A DNA stretch of 64,000 bases from Rhodoferax sp. (GTDB lineage: Bacteria; Pseudomonadota; Gammaproteobacteria; Burkholderiales; Burkholderiaceae_C): positions 1 through 64,000 of the forward strand of contig NZ_JAQTXM010000022.1 of NCBI RefSeq assembly GCF_028688795.1. Reading direction: 5' to 3'. A model generated the notes under the pieces. That model was not told the DNA's origin, searched no databases, and saw only the letters and a program-made list of their open reading frames with translations. Every line of letters begins with the position of its first letter. Positions within the stretch are counted from its first letter, which is position 1. The position numbers and the translations under genes are program-made. Of this stretch, positions 55,051 to 63,688 are shown in pieces.

Positions 55051-56571
55051 ATGATCTACGCAGCCCCCGGCCAAGTCGGCGCAAAAATCGCCTACAAATC
55101 CCGTTATGACAACTTCATTGGCGGCAAATACGTGGCCCCGCTCAAGGGCGAGTACTTTGACGTGATCACCCCCATCAGCGGCACGGTCTACACCCAGGCC
55201 GCACGCTCCGGCGCGGAAGACATTGAGCTGGCACTCGACGCTGCCCACGCTGCTGCGGATGCCTGGGGCAAAACATCGGTCACTGACCGTTCCAACATTC
55301 TGCTGAAAATTGCCGACCGCATTGATGCCAACCTGGAGCTGCTGGCCTACGCCGAAACGGTAGACAACGGCAAGCCCATCCGTGAAACGCTGGCCGCTGA
55401 CATTCCCTTGTCAAGCGACCACTTCCGCTACTTTGCCGGTTGCATCCGCGCGCAAGAAGGCGCGTTGAGCGACATCAATGAAACCACCGTGGCCTACCAC
55501 TACCACGAGCCGCTAGGCGTGGTCGGGCAAATCATTCCCTGGAACTTTCCGATTCTGATGGCCGCCTGGAAGCTGGCCCCAGCCCTGGCTGCAGGTAACT
55601 GCGTGGTGCTGAAACCCGCTGAATCCACCCCCATCAGCATTTTGATTTTGCTGGAAGTTATTGGCGACCTGTTGCCCCCAGGCGTGCTCAACATCGTCAA
55701 CGGTTTTGGCCGCGAAGCCGGTATGCCGCTGGCCACCAGCAAACGCATTGCCAAGATTGCTTTCACTGGCTCCACCTCTACCGGCCGGGTGATTGCCCAG
55801 GCTGCTGCCAACAACCTGATTCCGGCCTCACTGGAACTCGGCGGCAAGTCACCCAACGTGTTCTTTGCCGACGTGATGGACAAGGACGACGGTTTTCTGG
55901 ACAAAGCCATTGAAGGCCTGGTGCTGTTTGCTTTCAACCAAGGCGAAGTTTGCACCTGCCCGAGCCGCGCGCTGATTCAGGAAAGCATTTACGACAAGTT
56001 CATGGAACGTGTGCTGCCACGCGTCAAGGCCATCAAACAAGGCAACCCGCTGGACTCTGAAGTGATGATCGGCGCCCAAGCCTCCAAAGTACAACTGGAC
56101 AAAATCCTGGCGTACATGGACATCGGCAAACAGGAAGGCGCACAAGTGTTGGCCGGCGGTGCCCAAGCCATGCTGGCGGGTGATCTGGCCGGTGGTTATT
56201 ACGTGCAGCCCACGCTGCTCAAGGGCCACAACAAAATGCGCGTGTTCCAGGAAGAAATTTTTGGCCCCGTACTGGCCGTGACCACCTTCAAAGACGAAGC
56301 CGATGCGCTGGCACAAGCCAATGACACGCTGTACGGTCTGGGTGCTGGTGTCTGGAGCCGCAATGGCAACGTGGCCTACCGCATGGGCCGCGCCATCAAG
56401 GCCGGCCGGGTCTGGACCAACTGCTACCACGACTACGCGGCACACGCTGCGTTTGGCGGCTACAAAGAGTCCGGCATCGGCCGCGAAACCCACAAGATGA
56501 TGTTGGATCATTACCAGCAAACCAAGAACCTGCTGGTGAGCTACAGCGAAAGCAAACTGGGTTTCTTCTGA
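55051..56571 (+). CDS. exaC: NAD-dependent (acet)aldehyde dehydrogenase, ExaC/AldB type
   Basis: This 506-residue enzyme oxidises aldehydes to acids. It shows [21 protein letters not shown], the NAD-site [12 protein letters not shown], the general-base Glu in LELGGKSPN, and the nucleophile Cys in [13 protein letters not shown]. The C-terminus [14 protein letters not shown] is typical of ExaC/AldB. The ATG at 55051 follows GGAGACACAC. A sigma-54-type promoter lies 63-77 bases upstream and an AcoR-type regulator is divergent. The DUF779 gene follows, a frequent partner. Confidence 0.95.
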   Translation: MIYAAPGQVGAKIAYKSRYDNFIGGKYVAPLKGEYFDVITPISGTVYTQAARSGAEDIELALDAAHAAADAWGKTSVTDRSNILLKIADRIDANLELLAYAETVDNGKPIRETLAADIPLSSDHFRYFAGCIRAQEGALSDINETTVAYHYHEPLGVVGQIIPWNFPILMAAWKLAPALAAGNCVVLKPAESTPISILILLEVIGDLLPPGVLNIVNGFGREAGMPLATSKRIAKIAFTGSTSTGRVIAQAAANNLIPASLELGGKSPNVFFADVMDKDDGFLDKAIEGLVLFAFNQGEVCTCPSRALIQESIYDKFMERVLPRVKAIKQGNPLDSEVMIGAQASKVQLDKILAYMDIGKQEGAQVLAGGAQAMLAGDLAGGYYVQPTLLKGHNKMRVFQEEIFGPVLAVTTFKDEADALAQANDTLYGLGAGVWSRNGNVAYRMGRAIKAGRVWTNCYHDYAAHAAFGGYKESGIGRETHKMMLDHYQQTKNLLVSYSESKLGFF

Positions 56572-56798
56572 TCAACTAACTGACCTTGCTTTAACTCGCG
56601 GCACGCGTTGGGTATTTGACTACGCGAATGTCCCCCGGTTTGGGGTTTGGGGCTTGCCCCAAACCCCCTCCTTTATTTGGCAAAACCCCAAGTGCACGCT
56701 ACGTCAAACACCCAACGCACGCCGCCCGACATCGCCTGAAATTTCTCAAGCAAGGGGAGCGGTTCATGGGCGTTTATGCCATTTTTTTGGAGAACCAC

Positions 56799-57197
56799 AT
56801 GGTTGACAAAGTCATTGCCACACCCGCTGCACTGGAACTGATTGCCTTCCTGAAGACAAAACACGGCCCAAATCTGATGTTTCACCAGTCGGGTGGTTGC
56901 TGCGACAACAGCGCGGCCAACTGCTACCTGCTGGGTGAAATCACCATGGGTGCGGGCGACGTGCTGTTGGGTCAGATTGGCGGCTGCTCGTTTTACATCG
57001 GCATAGCGCAGTACCAATACTGGAAACACACCCAGCTGATCATCGACATGATCGATGGCAGCGGGGGTGATTTTTCATTGGAAACGCCTGAGGGCAAAGG
57101 CTTTCTGACACGTTCACGGGTGTTTACAGCCGAGGAACTGGCCGAACTAGAAGCTGCTGATGCCGCAGCAGCCCTGAAGGCAAGTGTTACGCCGTAA
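56799..57197 (+). CDS. DUF779 protein
   Basis: This 132-residue protein has the DUF779 signature: MFHQSGGCCDNSAANCYL with adjacent Cys, and GGCSFYIGIAQYQYWKHTQL. It commonly follows acetaldehyde dehydrogenase genes, as here. The conserved Cys and His suggest metal binding, but no activity is established. Two starts are possible: ATG 56799 after TTTGGAG, which matches the family's length, and ATG 56766 after AGGGGAG. Confidence 0.85.
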   Translation: MVDKVIATPAALELIAFLKTKHGPNLMFHQSGGCCDNSAANCYLLGEITMGAGDVLLGQIGGCSFYIGIAQYQYWKHTQLIIDMIDGSGGDFSLETPEGKGFLTRSRVFTAEELAELEAADAAAALKASVTP

Positions 57198-57244
57198 GAC
57201 CAGCACCTTAAGCAAGTGCCGAAAACGGCGCGGCCCTCACTTCA

Positions 57245-58093
57245 CTACTTGGCTGCGTTCGGGAAAAACAGCTGCTCGCCACCTATTTTGTAGCTGGCAA
57301 TCGCGGTTTGACCCGCGCTACCCGTCACCCAATCAACAAACTTCTGGCCGTCTGCGGCCTTCACATGAGGGTGTTTGGCGGGGTTCACCAGCATCACGCC
57401 GTATTGGTTGAACAGGCGTTTGTCGCCTTCCACCAGCACCTTCAGGTCGCCTCGGTTTTTGAAGTTCAGCCAGGTGCCACGGTCGGTCAGCACATACGCA
57501 CCTGTGCTGGACGCCATGTTCAGCGCCGGGCCCATGCCGCAGCCGCAGGCCTTGTAACCGGTGCCTTGTTTGTCAGTCAGCTCTGCCATCGTCCAGAAAC
57601 GCAACTCGGCGGCGTGAGTGCCGCTTTTGTCACCGCGGGAGATGAACTGGCCATTGGCTGCAGCGATTTTCTTCAAAGCTTCCACCACGTCACTGCCCTT
57701 GGCATGCACCGGGTCAGCGGCCGGGCCCACCACCACAAAGTCGTTGTACATGACCTCAAGGCGCTTCACGGCAAAGCCCTCGGCCACGACTTTTTCTTCT
57801 GCCACCTTGTCGTGCACAAATAACACGTCGGCATCGCCTCGGCGGCCCATGTCGATGGCCTGTCCGGTGCCCAAAGCAACCACTTTGACATCAATACCAC
57901 TGGCTTTTTTGAACTCGGGCAACAGCACCGAAAACAAGCCGGACTGCTCGGTCGAGGTGGTCGATGCCACCACAATCGACTGCGCCTGAACGCTCAGCGT
58001 CGCGCCCAAAGTGGCTATTGAAAATATAGCTACTCGCGCATATGGCATAAGCGCTACAGGTCTAAAAAGCTTAAAATATTTCACAGTTTTCAT
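57245..58093 (-). CDS. tupA: Tungstate-binding periplasmic protein TupA
   Basis: This 282-residue protein has a signal peptide and the TupA fold: VVASTTSTEQSGLFSVLLPE (the TTTS-like oxyanion site), GTGQAIDMGRRGDADVLFVH, and FISRGDKSGTHAAELRFW. It binds tungstate for uptake. The core of the signal peptide is encoded by repeat copy R11. It is the last gene of tupBCA and overlaps tupC by 4 bases. Confidence 0.93.
   Translation of the reverse strand: MKTVKYFKLFRPVALMPYARVAIFSIATLGATLSVQAQSIVVASTTSTEQSGLFSVLLPEFKKASGIDVKVVALGTGQAIDMGRRGDADVLFVHDKVAEEKVVAEGFAVKRLEVMYNDFVVVGPAADPVHAKGSDVVEALKKIAAANGQFISRGDKSGTHAAELRFWTMAELTDKQGTGYKACGCGMGPALNMASSTGAYVLTDRGTWLNFKNRGDLKVLVEGDKRLFNQYGVMLVNPAKHPHVKAADGQKFVDWVTGSAGQTAIASYKIGGEQLFFPNAAK
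58020..58070 (+). repeat. Palindromic repeat copy R11, inside the tupA signal peptide
   Basis: The plus strand reads AATATAGCTACTCGCGCATA then ATAAGCGCTACAGGTCTAAA. On the tupA strand it is in frame and gives KLFRPVALMPYARVAIFS, the core of the signal peptide. Confidence 0.65.
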
Positions 58094-58884
58094 ACAAGTT
58101 CTCCTTTGACAAAAAGATGGGCCGCCGGATACTGCAACTGCAGCAACGGCCCGCTAAAAAAATCATTGACTGGCAAATCGGCCAGCACGCGGCCTTGCTC
58201 CAGATAAATGACCCGGCTGGCCAAGCGCTTGACCTGACCCAGGTTGTGGCTGGCAAAAATGAGCGTCATGGCGTCAGGCCCGCTGGAAAACTCTTCGATT
58301 AAGGCCTCAACCTCGCGCTTGGCGTGGGGGTCCAGGCTGGCGGTGGGTTCATCCAGCAGCAACACCTGCGGACGCAAGGCCCAGGCGCGCGCCATGGCCA
58401 CACGCTGCTGTTGCCCGCCTGAGAGTTGGCGCGCACTGCGCTGCGCCAGATCGGTCAGGCCGACCCTTGAAAGCGCCTCAAGCGCCAAGGCTTTAGCCGC
58501 GCCCCAAGCCGTGCCACGCAGCCACAGCCCCAACGCAATATTTGCCTGCACCGACAAACGCATCAGGTGCGGCTTTTGAAACAGCATGGCCTGGCGTTGC
58601 TCCGTTGCCGCGTGCATTTGCCCTGCCGTGGGCAGGGCCAAGCCATGCAGCAAGCGCAGCAGTGTGCTCTTGCCGCAGCCATTGGCCCCAACCAGAGCCA
58701 CACGTTCACCAGAATCAATGGTCAGGGAGACTTCTGACAAGGCCCGTACGGCACGGTTCGGCTGACCAAAATGCACACTGGCAGCTTTCAACGCAAACAC
58801 TGGCGCCGATGCAGGCATGTGGCGCAGCTCAGGCGCAGCAGCAAATGCGCTGGCATCCTTACCCATCAAACCGGCCGGCTTCAA
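58090..58884 (-). CDS. tupC: Tungstate ABC transporter ATP-binding protein
   Basis: This 264-residue ATPase has Walker A GANGCGKSTLLR, signature LSGGQQQRVAMARAW and Walker B VLLLDEPTASLD. It has no TOBE domain, unlike ModC, which fits the Tup type. It overlaps tupB upstream and tupA downstream by 4 bases each. Confidence 0.92.
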   Translation of the reverse strand: MKPAGLMGKDASAFAAAPELRHMPASAPVFALKAASVHFGQPNRAVRALSEVSLTIDSGERVALVGANGCGKSTLLRLLHGLALPTAGQMHAATEQRQAMLFQKPHLMRLSVQANIALGLWLRGTAWGAAKALALEALSRVGLTDLAQRSARQLSGGQQQRVAMARAWALRPQVLLLDEPTASLDPHAKREVEALIEEFSSGPDAMTLIFASHNLGQVKRLASRVIYLEQGRVLADLPVNDFFSGPLLQLQYPAAHLFVKGELV

Positions 58885-59627
58885 ACCGCCACCCCAAGCG
58901 GCGAGGTGGCCGCACCACCAAGCTCCTGATGCTCACGCCAGCGCCGCACCAACGCAATCAGCACATTGAGCAACAGCACCACACTGAGCAAAATCAACCC
59001 CAGGCCCAGCGCCAGCGGCAGGTCACCCTTGCTGGTTTCCAGGGCAATGGCCGTGGTCATCACCCGGGTGAAACCGTCTATATTGCCACCCACAATCATC
59101 ACCGCACCCACTTCAGACACAGCCCGGCCAAATGACGCTATCAACACCGTCAGCAAAGCGTAGCGCTCGTCCCAGGCCAGCAGCAGACTGCGCATCAGCG
59201 GGCTGGCCCCAAGCGACTGCAACTGTTCACCGTGCAGGCCCTCAGCATCTTCGACCGCTTGGCGCGTGAGCGCCGTCACCACGGGCAGCACCAGCACGGC
59301 TTGCGCCATCACCATGGCCTTGAAGCTAAACAGCCAGCCCAAATAGCCCAGCGGCCCGGTGCGCGACAGCAGCAGGTAAATCACCAGCCCCACCACGACC
59401 GAGGGCACGGCCAAAAAAGTGTTGAGCAGCGTCAGCACCGCACCACGCCCGGCAAAACGCGCCACGCCTAGCCAGGCCCCCAGCACCAGGCCCAGGCCGC
59501 AGGCGATCAGGCAAGCCGTGGCGCTGACCGACAAAGAGCGACCCACGATGGTGAGCAAACCTGAATCCAGGTCGGTGATGAGTTGCAGCGCGGTCGCGGC
59601 GCTTTCGTAGAAGGAAGTCAATGGCAA
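58881..59627 (-). CDS. tupB: Tungstate ABC transporter permease
   Basis: This 248-residue inner-membrane protein has about five helices and an EAA-type loop near EQLQSLGASPLMRSLLLAWDE. It is the first gene of tupBCA. The start is TTG at 59627 or 59621, because no ATG is near. It is divergent from the HTH-PBP regulator across 103 bases. Confidence 0.9.
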   Translation of the reverse strand: MPLTSFYESAATALQLITDLDSGLLTIVGRSLSVSATACLIACGLGLVLGAWLGVARFAGRGAVLTLLNTFLAVPSVVVGLVIYLLLSRTGPLGYLGWLFSFKAMVMAQAVLVLPVVTALTRQAVEDAEGLHGEQLQSLGASPLMRSLLLAWDERYALLTVLIASFGRAVSEVGAVMIVGGNIDGFTRVMTTAIALETSKGDLPLALGLGLILLSVVLLLNVLIALVRRWREHQELGGAATSPLGVAV

Positions 59628-59730
59628 GAGCGGCTGAAGTTGAAATATGGGTCTGCCAAAGGTGACTCAAGGGCGTTTACAAGTTGCGGTATCGTAGCCA
59701 TTGATCTAATCACTGACCATATGAACCACT

Positions 59731-60945
59731 GTGCATAGGCTTCAATTCCACTACACCCTGTCACGCGACAGCAGCCCGGCGCTGGTGCGCAATCCCTTGA
59801 TTGACCTGCTGCAAGCTGTGTCAAGCCAAGGCTCTATTTCTGGTGGCGCACGCGCGCTAGGCTTGAGTTACCGCCACGTCTGGGGTGAGCTCAAACGCTG
59901 GGAGACCGAACTGGGCAACAACCTGGTGATCTGGGAAAAAGGCCAAAGCGCACTGCTGACCGAATTCGCCAACAAACTGATGTGGGCCGAACGCCAGGCA
60001 CAGGCCCGGTTGGCCCCGCAAATCGAAGCCTTGCGAGCCGAGCTGGAGCGCAGCTATGCGCTGGCCTTTGACGACAGCGTGCATGTGGTCACGCTCTACG
60101 CCAGCCACGACGATGCCTTGTCCCGCCTACGAGAATTCGCCTTGCAGTCGGGCAGCAATGCCCTGGATAATGCAAATTCAATAGCTGCTAGCGCTTATTC
60201 CATGGGATCTACGGCCTTAAATGGTTTAAAAAACTCAAACCCGGTAACGCCTGAAAAACTGCACCTGGACATTCGATTCACCGGCAGCGTGGACGCCATT
60301 CGCGCCCTGAACGAAGGCCGTTGCGTGATGGCGGGCTTTCACACCCTGCAAGACACCGGCAAAAAGACCCTGACCGAGCGCACCTACAAGCCGTTGTTGC
60401 AACCAGGCCAACACAAGATCATCGGCTTTGCCCAGCGCACGCAAGGGCTGATGGTGGCCAAGGGCAACCCACTGCGGTTGCAATCGCTGCATGATGTGGC
60501 GCACACACAAGCGCGCTTTGTCAACCGGGTGCTGGGCAGCGGCACGCGCGTGGTGTTGGACGACTTGCTGGCGCAGCATGGTCTGTCTGCAACTCAGTTC
60601 AACGGTTATGAGCACGCCGAGCCGTCACACGCCGCCGTGGCCAATGCGGTGGCCTCGGGCCAAAGTGATGTGGCGCTAGGCATTGAAGCAGCAGCCCTGG
60701 GTGCGGGGCTTGACTTTGTACCCCTGGTGCATGAGCGTTACCACTTGGTCTGCCTGAAATCAGCCTTGAGCCAGCCGGGCATGGTGCAATTGCTGCAACT
60801 GCTGCGCACCCCCGAATGGCAGCGCGCCGCGGCGGCCATTGCGGGCTACATACCGTTGCAGAGCGGCGAGGTACTGACCATGCGCCGGGTGTTGCCATGG
60901 TGGGATTTCCCGGACAAGAAATCGGCCACGGAATCAAGCCGCTGA
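59731..60945 (+). CDS. ModE-like HTH fused to a periplasmic-binding-protein domain
   Basis: This 404-residue cytoplasmic protein has a ModE/LysR-type winged helix (LLQAVSSQGSISGGARALGLSYRHVW) and, after a linker, a PBP_like sensor domain (about 190-395: FVNRVLGSGTRVVLDDLLAQ, ANAVASGQSDVALGIEAAA). It has no TOBE domain. Divergent from tupBCA, it is a likely tungstate (or molybdate) sensor of that operon. The linker at about 147-168 is encoded by repeat copy R8. GTG 59731 is the start; no strong ribosome-binding site is seen. Confidence 0.87.
   Translation: MHRLQFHYTLSRDSSPALVRNPLIDLLQAVSSQGSISGGARALGLSYRHVWGELKRWETELGNNLVIWEKGQSALLTEFANKLMWAERQAQARLAPQIEALRAELERSYALAFDDSVHVVTLYASHDDALSRLREFALQSGSNALDNANSIAASAYSMGSTALNGLKNSNPVTPEKLHLDIRFTGSVDAIRALNEGRCVMAGFHTLQDTGKKTLTERTYKPLLQPGQHKIIGFAQRTQGLMVAKGNPLRLQSLHDVAHTQARFVNRVLGSGTRVVLDDLLAQHGLSATQFNGYEHAEPSHAAVANAVASGQSDVALGIEAAALGAGLDFVPLVHERYHLVCLKSALSQPGMVQLLQLLRTPEWQRAAAAIAGYIPLQSGEVLTMRRVLPWWDFPDKKSATESSR
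60171..60230 (+). repeat. Palindromic repeat copy R8, inside the HTH-PBP regulator
   Basis: The plus strand reads CAATAGCTGCTAGCGCTTAT, then a diverged right arm GGATCTACGGCCTTAAATGG. In frame it encodes NSIAASAYSMGSTALNGLK between the two domains. Confidence 0.75.
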
Positions 60946-60975
60946 CATCAGGGAAAACACCCACAAGACCCCCCA

Positions 60976-61005
60976 AATAATTTCAGCCCACCACCTAAAA
61001 TTATT
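60976..61005. promoter_or_regulatory. Inverted repeat upstream of the TRAP genes
   Basis: AATAATTT and AAATTATT are exact reverse complements 14 bases apart, 31 bases past the regulator stop and about 100 bases before the dctQ-type gene. It may be an operator or a weak hairpin. Confidence 0.35.
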
Positions 61006-61107
61006 CAGGCTTTGCCCCGGGGTGAACCGCTAAACTTCGGCGGCCCCAATACTGCATCACACCATTACCGTGGTGGCCGTGCAAACAATTCAAACAATGG
61101 AGACACC

Positions 61108-61710
61108 ATGCCCTTCCTACTCTCGCTGTCCCGGCTGATTGACAAAATCAGCACCGGGGTCGGCAAACTCACCATGTGGCTGATTTTGGCCACCACCCTG
61201 ATCAGCGCTGGCAACGCACTGGTGCGCAAAATTTTCAACAGCAGCTCCAATGGCCTGCTTGAGATTCAGTGGTATTTGTTTGCCGCCGTGTTCATGCTGG
61301 GCGCGGGTTATGGGTTCCTGCGCAACTCCCATGTGCGCATTGACTTTATTTCTACCAAGCTCGGGGAGCGCACCCGCAACTGGATTGACGTGATCGGCAT
61401 TGTGGTGGTTTTGATGCCGTTTTGTGTCATCGCCGGGACACTCGGTTGGTCGTTTTTCTATCAAGCATTTGTCAGTGGTGAAATGTCGCAAAACGCCGGT
61501 GGCCTGATCCGCTGGCCAGCCTACGCCCTGATTCCACTGGGTTTTGGTTTGTTGTTGATGCAGGCCACCTCAGAGCTGATCAAACGTGTGGCCTTCCTGA
61601 CCGGGGCCGGGCCCGATGTCCTCAGTGGCGAAGACGCCAAGTCTGACGACCAGAAAAACGCCGAAGCTCTTGAGGCCAAGTTGGCTGAAACCTTGGCAGG
61701 AGTCAAATAA
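61108..61710 (+). CDS. TRAP transporter small permease (DctQ type)
   Basis: This 200-residue membrane protein has four helices and the DctQ pattern (LLEIQWYLFAAVFMLGAGYGFLRNSHVRIDFI). With the large permease and a binding protein it imports an organic acid driven by the ion gradient. The ATG at 61108 follows TGGAGACACC. It is directly followed by the large permease gene. Confidence 0.93.
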   Translation: MPFLLSLSRLIDKISTGVGKLTMWLILATTLISAGNALVRKIFNSSSNGLLEIQWYLFAAVFMLGAGYGFLRNSHVRIDFISTKLGERTRNWIDVIGIVVVLMPFCVIAGTLGWSFFYQAFVSGEMSQNAGGLIRWPAYALIPLGFGLLLMQATSELIKRVAFLTGAGPDVLSGEDAKSDDQKNAEALEAKLAETLAGVK

Positions 61711-63561
61711 ATGCAGACAACTTTTCTGGCACAACAATTTGTGCCGCTGATGTTCATGGGTTTGTTTGCACTGCTGCTGACAGGTTTCCCTGTGGCGTTT
61801 GGCCTGGCCGCTTGCGGACTGGGCTTTGGCTGGATTGGCATTGAAGCCGGTATTTTTCCAGCCGCCATGTTCCAGGCGCTGCCACTGCGTATTTTTGGCA
61901 TCATGCAAAACGACACCCTGCTTGCCATTCCGTTCTTCACCTTCATGGGGATTATTCTGGAGCGAAGCGGCATGGCCGAAGACTTGCTGGAAACCGTAGG
62001 CCAGGTGTTCGGCCCGGTGCGCGGCGGCGTCGCCATTGCGGTGATTTTGGTCGGCGCCCTGCTGGCAGCCACCACCGGCGTGGTTGCCGCAGCGGTGATT
62101 TCCATGGGTTTGATCTCACTGCCGGTGATGCTGCGCTATGGCTACAGTCGCACCATTGCCACCGGGGCCATCACGGCATCCGGCACGCTGGCACAAGCCA
62201 TACCGCCGTCGCTGGTGCTGATTGTGCTGGCTGACCAGTTGGGCCGTTCGGTGGGTGACATGTATTCCGGCGCACTTGTGCCGGGCCTGTTGCTGGTGGG
62301 TTTGTACATTCTTTTCATCGTGGCCACGGCCATCTTCAAACCGGCCTTGGTGCCCGCGCTGCCACCTGAGGCCCTGCTTTTCAAGGAAGATAACGGCAAG
62401 TCGGGCCACCGCTCGTTGCTGGTGCTGGTGCTGGTATGTGCGGCAGTTGGCTACAGCTGGGCGCAGGTGCATGACGGTCTGATGACCAGCTGGCTGGAAC
62501 GCGCCACCAAGTCACCCGGTGATGAAATTGTGATTCTGTCCATGACGCTGGCATCTCTTACCGGTCTGGGCTTGGCAATCGTCAACCGCGTCACCAATAT
62601 GGGGTTGCTCTCCAAGCTGGCAGAACAAGTGACCTTTGTGTTGATGCCGCCGCTGATTTTGATCTTTCTGGTGCTCGGCACCATCTTTTTGGGCGTCGCC
62701 ACACCAACCGAAGGCGGCGCCATGGGCGCTTTGGGCGCACTGATTCTGGCCAAGGGCAAAAGCCGCCTGAGCATGAGCACATTGACACAGGCACTTGAAA
62801 ACACTGCCAAGCTGGCCTCGTTCGTGCTGTTCATCCTGATTGGCTCCACGGTGTTCAGCTTCACGTTCAACGCTGCTGACGGTCACATCTGGGTGGAACA
62901 CCTGTTCAAGGACATGCCTGGCGGCGCCTGGGGCTTTTTGATTGTGGTGAACATTCTGGTATTTTTTCTGGGCATGTTCATTGACTTCTTCGAGATTGCC
63001 TTCATCGTCATCCCGCTGCTGGCCCCGGTGGCCGAGAAAATTTTGCCTGGCCTGATCCCTGGCATGACCCCCGACCAAGCCATGATCTGGTTTGGCGTGA
63101 TCATTGCCATGAACCTGCAAACCTCGTTCCTGACGCCGCCGTTTGGTTTTGCGCTGTTTTACTTGCGCAGCGTGGCCGCCAAGTTTGACTACAAGGACCG
63201 CGTGACTGGCAAAACCATTGCCGCCGTGAAAACCACCGAAATCTACAAGGGTTCGATTGCTTTCATCCTGTTGCAGTTGACCATGCTGGTAGCGATCATG
63301 GTGTTCCCAAATCTAGTGACAGGTGGCATTGAAAAAATTGAAACTCTCAGCGCCGAGCAGATCATGGAACAACTGCAAATGCCGGGAACCGAAGAGGAGC
63401 CGGCGGCTGAACCCGCAGCAGATGCGCCAGCAGACGCAGCTTCTGGTGCTGAAAATGCGCTGGATGCAGCTGCCGGTCCGGCCGATGCCAAACCCGACGA
63501 CAACGACCCGATGAAAGCCATGCTGGAAGAAGCCAACAAGGACGCTGCAAAAAAACAGTAA
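61711..63561 (+). CDS. TRAP transporter large permease (DctM type) with C-terminal extension
   Basis: This 616-residue protein has about twelve helices of the DctM family (GLFALLLTGFPVAFGLAACGL, ATTGVVAAAVISMGLISLPV, NLQTSFLTPPFGFALFYLR). After the last helix it carries an unusual Ala/Pro/Asp/Glu-rich tail of about 70 residues (EEEPAAEPAADAPADAASGA, then ENALDAAAGP). Typical DctM proteins end at about 430 residues, though a longer group of about 600 exists. The tail is probably cytoplasmic and disordered. The substrate is unknown. Confidence 0.92.
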   Translation: MQTTFLAQQFVPLMFMGLFALLLTGFPVAFGLAACGLGFGWIGIEAGIFPAAMFQALPLRIFGIMQNDTLLAIPFFTFMGIILERSGMAEDLLETVGQVFGPVRGGVAIAVILVGALLAATTGVVAAAVISMGLISLPVMLRYGYSRTIATGAITASGTLAQAIPPSLVLIVLADQLGRSVGDMYSGALVPGLLLVGLYILFIVATAIFKPALVPALPPEALLFKEDNGKSGHRSLLVLVLVCAAVGYSWAQVHDGLMTSWLERATKSPGDEIVILSMTLASLTGLGLAIVNRVTNMGLLSKLAEQVTFVLMPPLILIFLVLGTIFLGVATPTEGGAMGALGALILAKGKSRLSMSTLTQALENTAKLASFVLFILIGSTVFSFTFNAADGHIWVEHLFKDMPGGAWGFLIVVNILVFFLGMFIDFFEIAFIVIPLLAPVAEKILPGLIPGMTPDQAMIWFGVIIAMNLQTSFLTPPFGFALFYLRSVAAKFDYKDRVTGKTIAAVKTTEIYKGSIAFILLQLTMLVAIMVFPNLVTGGIEKIETLSAEQIMEQLQMPGTEEEPAAEPAADAPADAASGAENALDAAAGPADAKPDDNDPMKAMLEEANKDAAKKQ

Positions 63562-63581
63562 CCCGGTTTGCTTAACCCAAA

Positions 63582-63610
63582 GAAAAGGGCCTTCGGGCCC
63601 TTTTCTTTTG
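63582..63610 (+). terminator. Intrinsic terminator after the TRAP permease
   Basis: Stem GAAAAGGGCC / GGCCCTTTTC with a TTCG tetraloop, in a T-rich end, 21 bases after the stop. Confidence 0.88.
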
Positions 63611-63633
63611 TGCCAAACAGGCATCTTCGGGCG

Positions 63634-63661
63634 AAAAAAAGCCCCGATTAGTTCGGGGCTT
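63634..63661 (-). terminator. Intrinsic terminator of the DctP-type gene
   Basis: Stem AAGCCCCGA / TCGGGGCTT with a five-base loop; on the minus strand a run of seven T follows, 28 bases after the stop of the binding-protein gene. Confidence 0.88.
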
Positions 63662-63688
63662 TTCAAGCAAATCAGTGTCAGGGACTGG

